A stretch of 14,382 nucleotides of DNA, from positions 1 to 14,382 of the forward strand of contig JAAWSW010000030.1 of assembly GCA_022801735.1 (NCBI GenBank). The letters run 5' to 3'. The notes beneath the pieces are model-generated. The model was not told the DNA's origin. It searched no databases and saw only the letters and a program-made list of their open reading frames with translations. Numbering within the stretch: position 1 is the stretch's first letter; each line of letters starts with the position of its first letter. This stretch comes from Bacilli bacterium (lineage in GTDB: Bacteria; Bacillota_I; Bacilli_A; RF39; UBA660). A program made the translations under genes and the position numbers. Shown piece after piece: positions 1 to 6,471 of this stretch.

Positions 1-1
1 T

Positions 2-241
2 AATCCAAATGCTAGTATTTACTTTTATCATAAAGGACTAATTAAGTATGTTGGTGTTATGTTAAAAGGTAAAATGGAAATATTAACAGACCAAGAAACT
101 AAAAATATGATTTGGAAAAAAGGAGATACCATATTTTATAAAAAAGGTAAAACGGATCCAGATTATTGTGTTTTAAAATTTACTGCAACAAATGGTAGAT
201 ATTATTGTGATTTAAAAACAGAAAATTTTGATATAGAGTAA
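2..241 (+). CDS. Pyridoxamine 5'-phosphate oxidase-like FMN-binding protein, C-terminal part (5' end outside window)
   Basis: The reading frame is open from the first complete codon of the window, so the gene starts upstream; the ATG at 59 is most likely internal. The visible 79 residues begin NPNASIYFYHKG, the pattern of a beta-strand pair in the split-barrel fold of the PPOX-like flavoprotein family. They run through KGKMEIL and DYCVLKFTATNGRYY, typical of the last strands of that barrel. Family members bind FMN or related flavins and often act on unknown small substrates; a specific reaction cannot be given. The gene ends in TAA, and the DUF3781 gene follows after 34 bases, so the two are probably co-transcribed. 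I recognise the family from sequence pattern only; the N-terminal flavin-contact residues are not in view. Confidence 0.6.
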   Translation, partial: NPNASIYFYHKGLIKYVGVMLKGKMEILTDQETKNMIWKKGDTIFYKKGKTDPDYCVLKFTATNGRYYCDLKTENFDIE

Positions 242-275
242 TTCAAATTCCAATTTATAAAGGAGCTAAAAACGT

Positions 276-518
276 ATGGATAAAGAAGTTTTGTTATCAA
301 ATATAGATAAAGTTCATACTACTGAAATGGGCATTGATAGAATTAAGAAAAACCTTAAGTTAGAGACTGATGATGTAGTTTTGTACTGTAAGAATAAAGT
401 GTTAGATAAGAATTGTAATATATATAAACAAGGTAAGAATTGGTATTGTGAAATAGATAATATTAAAATAACTATCAATTCATATAGTTATACAATCATT
501 ACCGCACATATTATTTAA
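276..518 (+). CDS. DUF3781 family protein
   Basis: This 80-residue protein matches my memory of the DUF3781 family almost end to end. It has an N-terminal LLSNIDKVHTTEMGIDRIKKNL segment, a central DDVVLYCKNKVLD, and a C-terminal KNWYCEIDNIKITINSYSYTIITAH block. No function is known for the family. It has no signal peptide or membrane segment and looks like a small soluble alpha/beta protein with two cysteines (in VLYCKNK and NWYCEID). AAGGAG at about 261-266 lies 9-10 bases before the ATG. It sits between a flavoprotein-like gene and a GyrI-like gene with gaps of 34 and 25 bases, which suggests one transcription unit. Full family length, apparently intact. Confidence 0.7.
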   Translation: MDKEVLLSNIDKVHTTEMGIDRIKKNLKLETDDVVLYCKNKVLDKNCNIYKQGKNWYCEIDNIKITINSYSYTIITAHII

Positions 519-543
519 ATTTAATTTGAAAGGGAGATAAATT

Positions 544-1182
544 ATGACTTTTGATTATAAAAAAGAATATAAAGAATTTTATATGCCTAAAAATAAACCT
601 AGTATTGTAACTGTTCCTAAAATGAACTATATTGCAGTAAGAGGTAAGGGTGATCCTAATGATGAGGACGGTGAATATAAAAAATCAATCGGACTGTTAT
701 ATGCGATTGCTTTTACAATTAAAATGAGTTATAAGGGTAACTATAAAATAGATGGTTATTTTCAGTATGTTGTCCCACCATTAGAAGGTTTTTGGTGGCA
801 GGATAATATGAAGGGTATGGATTATAATAGGAAAGATGATATGAAGTTTGTTTCTATTATTAGACTTCCAGATTTTGTTACTAAAAAAGATTTTGATTGG
901 GCAGTAGATGAAGCAACTAAAAAGAAAAAAACCGACTTTTCAAAAGTGGAATTTTTAACTTATGATGAAGGATTATGTGTACAGTGTATGCATGTTGGTT
1001 CTTATGATGATGAACCAGCCACTGTTGATTTAATGCACAAATATATGGAAGAAAATGGCTATGAACTTGATATAACTGACACTAGATTTCATCATGAAAT
1101 TTATTTAAGTGACCCAAGAAGATGTGATGAAAGTAGATTGAAAACTGTTGTAAGGCATCCAATTAAAAGGGCCAGAGAATAG
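544..1182 (+). CDS. GyrI-like small-molecule-binding domain protein (stand-alone)
   Basis: A 212-residue cytoplasmic protein with no DNA-binding N-terminus, so it is a stand-alone member of the GyrI-like superfamily (the SbmC/GyrI fold also found as the effector domain of MerR and AraC regulators). Supporting segments are the opening FDYKKEYKEFYMPKNKP, then PKMNYIAVRGKGDPN (typical first strand and RGxGDP turn), and YKKSIGLLYAIAFTIKM (helix). EGFWWQ follows, an aromatic pair lining the pocket in related proteins, and later FLTYDEGLCVQCMHVGSYDDEP. Some stand-alone members were reported to hydrolyse cyclopropanoid genotoxins; others only bind ligands. Which applies here cannot be decided by eye. 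GGGAG-type SD just upstream. The HhH gene begins one base after its TAG stop, so translation is probably coupled. Confidence 0.75.
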   Translation: MTFDYKKEYKEFYMPKNKPSIVTVPKMNYIAVRGKGDPNDEDGEYKKSIGLLYAIAFTIKMSYKGNYKIDGYFQYVVPPLEGFWWQDNMKGMDYNRKDDMKFVSIIRLPDFVTKKDFDWAVDEATKKKKTDFSKVEFLTYDEGLCVQCMHVGSYDDEPATVDLMHKYMEENGYELDITDTRFHHEIYLSDPRRCDESRLKTVVRHPIKRARE

Positions 1183-1183
1183 T

Positions 1184-1438
1184 ATGAAAACAGATTTAAG
1201 AAAAATTCCAGGGGTTGGTGAGCGAACAAGAGAATCTTTAATTAATATTGGAATCAGGTGTGTAGAAGATTTAAAATATAAAGATCCAGAAGAACTTTAT
1301 GAGATGGACTGCAAGGTAAAAGGTTTTAAAGAAGATAGATGTCAATTATATTTATTTAGAATGGCTGTATATTATGCCTCTAATGAAAACCGTGATAAAG
1401 AAAAACTAAAATGGTGGTACTGGAAGGATAAGGAATAG
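1184..1438 (+). CDS. Helix-hairpin-helix protein of the Cdd1 ('pathogenicity locus') type
   Basis: 84 residues. The start DLRKIPGVGERTRESLINIGI is a clear helix-hairpin-helix: the IPGVG turn flanked by two helices, the type that contacts the DNA backbone non-specifically. VEDLKYKDPEELYEMDCKVKG and a helix ending RMAVYYAS follow, the pattern of the Cdd1-type family named after a gene next to the Clostridioides difficile pathogenicity locus. The C-terminal tail KWWYWKDKE is strongly aromatic. The biological role is unknown; nucleic acid binding is an inference from the fold. It starts one base after the GyrI-like gene and ends just before a hairpin terminator, so it is the last gene of this small operon. 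Confidence 0.7.
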   Translation: MKTDLRKIPGVGERTRESLINIGIRCVEDLKYKDPEELYEMDCKVKGFKEDRCQLYLFRMAVYYASNENRDKEKLKWWYWKDKE

Positions 1439-1447
1439 ATTTATTTT

Positions 1448-1478
1448 AAAAGCAGATTAAAAAATAGTCTGTTTTTTT
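1448..1478 (+). terminator. Rho-independent terminator after the HhH gene
   Basis: The left arm at 1448-1459 pairs with the right arm at 1465-1476 over 12 positions, with two G.U pairs and a five-A loop at 1460-1464. The run of seven T at 1472-1478 forms the end of the stem and the tail. It lies ten bases after the TAG stop and separates the first operon from rhuM. Confidence 0.75.
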
Positions 1479-1484
1479 GTTATG

Positions 1485-1512
1485 CATTTGTTGATTTTTA
1501 CACGAACAAATG
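1485..1512. promoter_or_regulatory. Inverted repeat framing the promoter spacer (candidate operator)
   Basis: CATTTGTT at 1485-1492 is repeated exactly, inverted, as AACAAATG at 1505-1512. Centres are 20 bases apart, about two helical turns. The left arm overlaps the first bases of the -35 and the right arm covers the TG of the extended -10. A dimeric repressor bound here would block RNA polymerase. The binding protein is unknown; RhuM itself, with its HTH-like N-terminus, is one candidate. The seed is short and AT-rich, so chance occurrence is possible. Confidence 0.4.
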
Positions 1513-1519
1513 TTATAAT
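1491..1519 (+). promoter_or_regulatory. Promoter of the rhuM operon
   Basis: -35 TTGATT at 1491-1496, spacer of 17 bases, -10 TATAAT at 1514-1519, with TG at 1511-1512 making an extended -10. This is the best promoter match in the window by eye. The transcript would start near 1526, about 36 bases before the rhuM ATG. Confidence 0.75.
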
Positions 1520-1561
1520 TTAATTAGCGTTAATATATGAAAATATAAGAAGGAGGATAAT

Positions 1562-2578
1562 ATGAAAGAAAATAAATTGCAAGTTACAACACATGATTTT
1601 TTAATATACAAAGATAGTAATGATGAAGTTAAAGTAAGTGTAATGTTAATTAATAATGATTTATGGCTAACACAAAATTTAATAGCTGAATTATTTGGAA
1701 CAGCCAGAAGTACAATTACTGAGCATATAAATAATATTTTAAAAGATGGTGAATTGGACGAAAATAACACCGTCGGAAAAACCGACGTTATTAATTCTAA
1801 AAAACCTGTAAAAATATATAATTTAGATATGATTATTGCAGTTGGATATCGTGTAAATTCAAAAAAAGCCACAAACTTTAGAATATGGGCTACAAAAGTA
1901 CTGAAGGAATATATGATTAAAGGTGTAGTAATGGATGATGAAAGATTAAAGAATCCTAATTATATTTTTGGTGAAGACTATTTTGAGGAAACATTGGAAA
2001 GAATTAGAAATATTCGTTCTAGTGAAAGAAGATTTTATCAAAAAATAACTGATATATATTCACAGTGTAGTATTGATTATGATAGGGACAGTGAAATAAC
2101 TAAAACTTTCTTTAAAACAGTTCAAAATAAATTACATTATTCAGTAACTGGAAATACTGCGGCAGAGATAATTTATAATAGGGTAGATGCTGATAAGGAA
2201 AATATGGGTTTAACTAATTGGAAAAATTCACCAAACGGACCAATTTATAAATATGATGTTGATGTAGCCAAGAATTATTTAAGTGAAAACGAACTAAAAA
2301 ATTTAAATAGAATAGTTACAATGTATTTAGATTATGCTGAGATGCAAGCAGAAAATCATAATGCTATGACTATGAATGATTGGGTAGAAAAATTAAATGC
2401 CTTTTTACAGTTTAATGGTAAAGAAATATTGCAGGATTCTGGTAAGGTTTCTGCAAATGTTGCAAAGGAACTTGCTTATAAGGAATATGATAAATTTAAA
2501 ATTAAACAGGATAAATTATTGGTAAGTGATTTTGATAAATTTTTACAAGATACTAAATTATTAGAAGAAAGTAAATAA
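1562..2578 (+). CDS. rhuM: RhuM family protein
   Basis: 338 residues, the usual full length of the RhuM family (virulence protein RhuM, first named from a Salmonella pathogenicity island; biochemical function not established). After a short beta-rich start, the HTH-like segment LWLTQNLIAELFGTARSTI (about 37-55) is followed by TEHINNILKDGEL. The diagnostic block IYNLDMIIAVGYRVNSKKA and the helix FRIWATKVLKEYMIKG come next (about 81-121). The C-terminal two thirds is mostly helical, with segments NTAAEIIYNRVDADKENMG and MTMNDWVEKLNAFLQFN seen in many RhuM proteins. RhuM genes are frequent in accessory and defence-type regions and next to restriction systems; no restriction gene is present here. 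AAGGAGG at 1550-1555 fixes the start. First gene of a probable three-gene operon; the next gene follows after 29 bases. Confidence 0.88.
   Translation: MKENKLQVTTHDFLIYKDSNDEVKVSVMLINNDLWLTQNLIAELFGTARSTITEHINNILKDGELDENNTVGKTDVINSKKPVKIYNLDMIIAVGYRVNSKKATNFRIWATKVLKEYMIKGVVMDDERLKNPNYIFGEDYFEETLERIRNIRSSERRFYQKITDIYSQCSIDYDRDSEITKTFFKTVQNKLHYSVTGNTAAEIIYNRVDADKENMGLTNWKNSPNGPIYKYDVDVAKNYLSENELKNLNRIVTMYLDYAEMQAENHNAMTMNDWVEKLNAFLQFNGKEILQDSGKVSANVAKELAYKEYDKFKIKQDKLLVSDFDKFLQDTKLLEESK
1763..1792 (+). repeat. GC-rich inverted repeat inside rhuM
   Basis: GTCGG at 1772-1776 and CCGAC at 1782-1786 form a perfect stem around a five-A loop. It is extended by AATAAC (1763-1768) pairing with GTTATT (1787-1792) across a three-base bulge (1769-1771). 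The gene reads through it in frame as NNTVGKTDVIN. Its stability stands out in such AT-rich sequence. It may be only a consequence of the coded residues. Confidence 0.5.
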
Positions 2579-2607
2579 TAAATATAAAATGATAAGGAGA
2601 AAGTTTA

Positions 2608-2958
2608 ATGACAGATGAAGAGATAGATTTAATTTATAAAGAAATGGAAGAATCGTGTAACAATTTTAATGTTAGAAATTTTCATTATGCATCATCAGGA
2701 CCTGTACCAGAAAAGTATCAAGATTTATATTATGGACTTCAAAAATTAGATGAAAAATTAGATAGGATGTTAGAAAATGAGGCAGATAATTCTGTTATAA
2801 CAAAAGTAATTCATATAAGAAAAACTATATCAAATTATTTAGAGCATATAATGGAATTTGGGGCTTATAATGACTTAAATGTATTTTTTGGTTGTGATAT
2901 AAATGAGATAATCCCAAAACTTAATAAAGATATTGATAAAATACAAGATAATAATTAA
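2608..2958 (+). CDS. Unknown 116-residue acidic helical protein
   Basis: I do not recognise this protein. It starts TDEEIDLIYKEMEESCNNF, is rich in Glu and Asp, and is predicted by eye to be largely helical, with a likely amphipathic helix LQKLDEKLDRMLENEADNS and a second one around VIHIRKTISNYLEHIMEFG. It has two cysteines (residue 17 and the FGCD segment near residue 95). There is no signal peptide or membrane segment. AAGGAG at about 2594-2599 precedes the ATG. It lies 29 bases after rhuM and 27 before the DUF1848 start, with no terminator or promoter between, so it belongs to that operon. A small partner or regulator of either neighbour is possible but unproven. Confidence 0.6.
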   Translation: MTDEEIDLIYKEMEESCNNFNVRNFHYASSGPVPEKYQDLYYGLQKLDEKLDRMLENEADNSVITKVIHIRKTISNYLEHIMEFGAYNDLNVFFGCDINEIIPKLNKDIDKIQDNN

Positions 2959-2972
2959 TAAAATTTTGTGTT

Positions 2973-2980
2973 AGGAGGTG
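2973..2980 (+). promoter_or_regulatory. Ribosome binding site that decides the DUF1848 start
   Basis: AGGAGGTG is a near-perfect Shine-Dalgarno, five bases before the ATG at 2986. The in-frame GTG at 2968 lies before this site and would translate it, so 2986 is the start. Confidence 0.8.
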
Positions 2981-2985
2981 ACTAT

Positions 2986-3873
2986 ATGATATTAAATGTT
3001 AGTGGCAGAACAGATATAGTTGCCTTTTATAGTAAGTGGTTTATAAATAGATATGAAGAAGGTTTTATTGATGTTAGAAATCCTTTCAACCCTAAAATGG
3101 TCAGTAGAATAAAATTTGAAAATGTAGATGCTATTTTATTTTGTACTAAAAATCCTATACCAATTTTAAATTATTTAGAAAAAATAGAGAAGCCTATTTT
3201 GTTTCATGTAACTCTAACACCTTATAAAGATGATATCGAGCCCAATGTACCACCAAAAGGAAAAATAATTGAAGCAGTAAAAAAACTATCAAATATAGTA
3301 GGAATTGATAATTTGATAGTTAGATATGATCCCATATTTTTAAGCAATAAATATAACATAGAATATCACAAAAAGTCATTTGAAAATATGTGCATTTTAT
3401 TAGATGGTTATGTTAAACAAATAATTGTATCATTTATCGATGATTATAAAAATGTTAGAAAAAACAGAAATATTTTAAGATACAGAAACTTTACCGAAGA
3501 AGACTATAGAGAGATAGGAACTTCTTTTAGTAAAAGCGCTTCTAACCATAACATGACAGTTCAAACTTGTTTTGAAGACAGAAACTTAGTAGAGTATGGA
3601 TTTAAAAAAGGGGAATGTTTATCTCATGAACTTGCATATAAATTAACAGGAAAAACATATAAAAATTGGAAAGCGAGAAAAGAAGAGAAATGTAACTGCG
3701 TTCAAATGGTAGATATTGGTGTATATAATTCGTGCAGGCATTTTTGCAAATATTGTTATGCTAATTTTGAAGAAAGGATAGTTAATGATAACTTTAACAA
3801 TCATAACCCCAACTCTTCATTATTAATTGGTGAATTAACAAACGACGATATAATAAAAGAAAGAATAAAATAA
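2986..3873 (+). CDS. DUF1848 family protein with C-terminal CxxxCxxC motif
   Basis: 295 residues counted from the ATG at 2986. The opening ILNVSGRTDIVAFYSKWF and the following NRYEEGFIDVRNPFNP, then VDAILFCTKNPIPIL and ILFHVTLTPY, are the characteristic blocks of DUF1848. NLIVRYDPIFL and IIVSFIDDYKNV follow. The C-terminal part carries C236 and C238 (CNC), then C250, C254 and C257 in CRHFCKYCYANF. That CxxxCxxC spacing is the one used by radical SAM enzymes to bind a 4Fe-4S cluster, although here it lies near the C-terminus. The family is thought to be iron-sulfur related; no reaction is established. It is the last gene of the rhuM operon. No clear terminator follows; the next gene has its own -10. 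Confidence 0.82.
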   Translation: MILNVSGRTDIVAFYSKWFINRYEEGFIDVRNPFNPKMVSRIKFENVDAILFCTKNPIPILNYLEKIEKPILFHVTLTPYKDDIEPNVPPKGKIIEAVKKLSNIVGIDNLIVRYDPIFLSNKYNIEYHKKSFENMCILLDGYVKQIIVSFIDDYKNVRKNRNILRYRNFTEEDYREIGTSFSKSASNHNMTVQTCFEDRNLVEYGFKKGECLSHELAYKLTGKTYKNWKARKEEKCNCVQMVDIGVYNSCRHFCKYCYANFEERIVNDNFNNHNPNSSLLIGELTNDDIIKERIK

Positions 3874-3891
3874 CCACTAAAAGAAAAAATA

Positions 3892-3900
3892 TGATATAAT
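3892..3900 (+). promoter_or_regulatory. Extended -10 promoter of the GNAT gene
   Basis: TGATATAAT: TATAAT at 3895-3900 with TG one base before it. No convincing -35 lies 16-18 bases upstream, which an extended -10 can tolerate. It sits in the 55-base gap after the DUF1848 gene. Confidence 0.6.
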
Positions 3901-3928
3901 GTAATAGACAGTAAACGGAGTGTGTAAC

Positions 3929-4552
3929 ATGGATATAAAAATCAAAAAATTACAAAGAAAAGATTATAATAAAGTAATTAACTTCGCAACAGAAGGAATG
4001 CATTTTCAAAACTTCATAGGAAACAACAAAACATTACTATATCTTTATAGCAAATGCTTTTTATACGAAGAAATGTTAGAAGCAACACAAATACTTGCCG
4101 CATATAACAAAAACGAAGTATTAGGTATTTTAATAGCCAATATGAAAGGCAGAAAAAAGAAATATTATTCATTAGGTAAAAAAATATATGTAAAAATAGG
4201 TCTGTTTATCCAAAATACCTTTTTTAAATCTAATGCAGCCCAGTTTGATATAGCCTGTGATGAGATGTTTGAAGAATACAAAAAAACAAATAACCCAGAT
4301 GGCGAAATAGCATACCTTGCTGTTGATCCAAACTCAGTTGGACAAGGTGTAGGAACCAAACTACTAGAAGCATTTGAAAAAGACAAAAAAGGTAAATTAA
4401 TATTTTTATATACAGATGATTTATGTACTTACCAATTTTATGATAAAAGAGGATTTGATAGACCAATAGAAAAAGACATTATACTTCATTCTCTAAGTAC
4501 GCATAAACCAATGGATGTAAAATGCATGTTATATAACAAAATAATAAAATAA
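3929..4552 (+). CDS. GNAT family N-acetyltransferase
   Basis: 207 residues from the ATG at 3929. CGGAG at 3916-3920 is correctly spaced for it; an in-frame GTG at 3920 overlaps the SD and is unlikely. The protein starts IKIKKLQRKDYNKVINF, a typical GNAT first strand and helix. The acetyl-CoA binding motif A is LAVDPNSVGQGVGTKLLE, with the pyrophosphate loop at G138-Q-G-V-G-T143, followed by strand LIFLYTDD and the C-terminal YQFYDKRGFDR, the usual NxxYxKxGF-like end of the fold. It would transfer an acetyl group from acetyl-CoA to an amine on a small molecule or protein; the substrate cannot be read from sequence. It has its own promoter and is closed by a hairpin. Its codon use (many AAC, ACA, CCA) differs from the genes to the left. 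Confidence 0.88.
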   Translation: MDIKIKKLQRKDYNKVINFATEGMHFQNFIGNNKTLLYLYSKCFLYEEMLEATQILAAYNKNEVLGILIANMKGRKKKYYSLGKKIYVKIGLFIQNTFFKSNAAQFDIACDEMFEEYKKTNNPDGEIAYLAVDPNSVGQGVGTKLLEAFEKDKKGKLIFLYTDDLCTYQFYDKRGFDRPIEKDIILHSLSTHKPMDVKCMLYNKIIK

Positions 4553-4578
4553 AAATGGCACTAAAATGGTGTCATTTT
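4552..4578 (+). terminator. Hairpin terminator after the GNAT gene
   Basis: AAAATGGCAC (4552-4561) pairs with GTGTCATTTT (4569-4578), ten pairs with one G.U and a seven-base loop. The T-run is short and lies inside the stem, so efficiency is uncertain. Confidence 0.6.
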
Positions 4579-4583
4579 ATATA

Positions 4584-4597
4584 TTTATGTACATAAA
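4584..4597. promoter_or_regulatory. 14-bp perfect palindrome upstream of the ABC exporter genes
   Basis: TTTATGTACATAAA reads the same on both strands. It lies about 43 bases before the -35 of the ABC promoter in a 155-base gap without genes, so it could be an operator. No regulator gene is adjacent. Confidence 0.35.
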
Positions 4598-4639
4598 CAA
4601 AAGAAAAAGCATATCTATATAAAAGATGTAAGAGATTAA

Positions 4640-4668
4640 TTGACTTATAAAAAAATGAATGTTAAACT
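4640..4668 (+). promoter_or_regulatory. Probable promoter of the ABC exporter operon
   Basis: -35 TTGACT at 4640-4645, 17 bases, then TAAACT at 4663-4668 as a weak -10 (four of six). ACTTATAAAA occurs twice, at 4643-4652 and 4666-4675, in direct orientation, each copy overlapping one promoter box. This may be a binding site. Confidence 0.5.
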
Positions 4669-4707
4669 TATAAAAGTGTACTTTAAAAGTAAAGAAAGGA
4701 TGTATAT

Positions 4708-6471
4708 ATGTTAAAACTAATAAAAAATCTCACAAAACGGGATGTAATGTTTGTTATACTTAGTTTCTTATTAATAGTATTCCAGGTATGGTTAGATTTA
4801 AAAATGCCAGAATACATGTCAGAAATAACAGTATTAGTACAAACAGAAGGCAGCAAAATGGCGGATATATTACTAAATGGCGGATACATGTTATTATGCG
4901 CATTTGGCAGTTTGATTTCCGCAGTTATAGTAGGATATTTAGTTTCATTTATAGCCGCAGATTTTTCGCTTAAAACAAGAAAAAAATTATTTACCAAAGT
5001 AGGAAAACTAGGAATGCAAGAAGTTAAAGACTTCGAAACAGGCAGTTTAATAACAAGAACAACCAATGATATAACACAAGTAGAAATGCTTATTGCCATG
5101 GGATTACAATTAATCGTAAAAGCACCCATTACTGCAATATGGGCAATTACAAAAATATTAAACAAAAGTTGGGAGTGGAGTGCCCTTACCGCAGTAGCCG
5201 TAGTTATCCTATTATCTACAATTGCTATAGTAGTTTCTATAGTATTACCAAGATTTAAAATCATTCAAAAACTTACCGATAAACTAAACGGCATTACAAG
5301 AGAAAACTTAAACGGAATAAGAGTCGTAAGAGCCTTCAATGCCGAAAAATATGGGGAAGATAAATTCAATGAAGCAAACAACCAATTAACAGATACACAA
5401 TTATTTAATCAAAAAACATTTGCTGTACTAAGCCCAGTTATGTATTTAGTAATGAATTTCTTAACATTAGGAATATATTTCATAGGCGCTTATATCATAG
5501 ATAACGCAATGATGACAGATAAATTATCACTATTTGGAGATATGGTAGTATTCTCAAGTTATGCTATGCAAGTAATTATGTCATTCTTAATGCTTGCAAT
5601 GATATTTATGATACTTCCAAGAGCCCAGGTTTCTGCCAAACGTATTAACGAAGTATTAGATACAGAAGAAAGCATAAAAGACGGAAACATTAACGCAAAT
5701 ACTACAAACGAAATAGGGACTGTAGAATTTAAAAATGTTTCATTTAAATATCCAGACGCTGAAGAATATCTGTTAAAAAACATTTCATTTAAAGTAAATA
5801 AAGGAGAAACAGTTGCATTCATAGGCTCAACTGGTTCAGGGAAATCAACACTAATTAACTTAGTGCCTAGATTTTATGATGTAACAGATGGCGAAATCTT
5901 AGTAGACGGAATAAATGTAAAAGACTATACTCAAGATTTTCTACATAACAAAATAGGTTACGTTCCGCAAAAAGCAATTATGTTCGCTGGAACCGTAAAT
6001 TATAACGTTGCTTATGGTAGTAACGGTAAAGAAGCAATAACAGAAAAACAAATAAAAGAAGCCATAAGAGTAGCCCAAGGGGAAGAGTTCGTTTTAAAAA
6101 TGGATAATCAATATGAAACAGATATAGCCCAAGGTGGAAAGAATATATCAGGAGGACAAAAACAAAGATTAGCAATCGCAAGAGCAATCGCTAGAAATCC
6201 TGAAATATATATATTTGACGATAGTTTTTCAGCCCTAGATTATAAAACAGACTCAACCCTAAGAAAAGAATTAAAAAAATATACAAAAGACGCAACCAGT
6301 TTAATAGTCGCACAAAGAATCGGAACAATAATGAATGCCGATAAAATCATCGTTTTAGATAACGGTAACTTAGCAGGTGTTGGAACCCATAAAGAATTAT
6401 TAAAGACATGTGATGTATATAAACAAATCGCATTATCACAACTATCAAAGGAGGAATTAGAAAATGCCTAG
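4708..6471 (+). CDS. Heterodimeric ABC exporter, subunit with degenerate ATP site
   Basis: 587 residues, a type I ABC half-transporter: six membrane helices within about residues 12-305, then a nucleotide-binding domain. Walker A is G373-S-T-G-S-G-K379-S-T, the Q-loop is VPQKA, and the signature is the consensus ISGGQ (480-484). Walker B reads IYIFDD, so the catalytic glutamate is aspartate (D505), and the switch histidine is glutamine (Q536, in VAQRIGTI). These are the hallmarks of the inactive-site half of asymmetric exporters such as TM287/288, LmrCD and BmrCD. It would pair with the next gene product in the membrane and export an unknown, probably amphipathic compound or lipid. AAAGGA at about 4695-4700 sets the start. 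It overlaps the next gene by eight bases, so translation is coupled. Confidence 0.92.
   Translation: MLKLIKNLTKRDVMFVILSFLLIVFQVWLDLKMPEYMSEITVLVQTEGSKMADILLNGGYMLLCAFGSLISAVIVGYLVSFIAADFSLKTRKKLFTKVGKLGMQEVKDFETGSLITRTTNDITQVEMLIAMGLQLIVKAPITAIWAITKILNKSWEWSALTAVAVVILLSTIAIVVSIVLPRFKIIQKLTDKLNGITRENLNGIRVVRAFNAEKYGEDKFNEANNQLTDTQLFNQKTFAVLSPVMYLVMNFLTLGIYFIGAYIIDNAMMTDKLSLFGDMVVFSSYAMQVIMSFLMLAMIFMILPRAQVSAKRINEVLDTEESIKDGNINANTTNEIGTVEFKNVSFKYPDAEEYLLKNISFKVNKGETVAFIGSTGSGKSTLINLVPRFYDVTDGEILVDGINVKDYTQDFLHNKIGYVPQKAIMFAGTVNYNVAYGSNGKEAITEKQIKEAIRVAQGEEFVLKMDNQYETDIAQGGKNISGGQKQRLAIARAIARNPEIYIFDDSFSALDYKTDSTLRKELKKYTKDATSLIVAQRIGTIMNADKIIVLDNGNLAGVGTHKELLKTCDVYKQIALSQLSKEELENA

Noticed and set aside
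59..241. A complete 60-residue gene starting at ATG 59
   Set aside because: The frame is open upstream to the window edge and codes typical split-barrel sequence; no SD precedes this ATG. It is the tail of a longer gene.
1513..1872. 119-codon - strand frame over the rhuM start
   Set aside because: Hydrophobic composition results from the complement of AT-rich codons; it would run through the rhuM promoter and conserved domain.
2968..2985. GTG start for the DUF1848 gene at 2968
   Set aside because: It would translate the Shine-Dalgarno itself; the ATG at 2986 is ideally spaced and matches the family start.
4587..4622. Possible 11-codon leader peptide before the ABC genes
   Set aside because: No ribosome binding site, no regulatory codons, and it overlaps the palindrome.
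4683..5264. 193-codon open frame on the - strand
   Set aside because: It lies opposite the ABC transporter gene, whose motifs are unmistakable; no SD or family signal. The same holds for the other - strand frames opposite the ABC genes, tcdA and smc.
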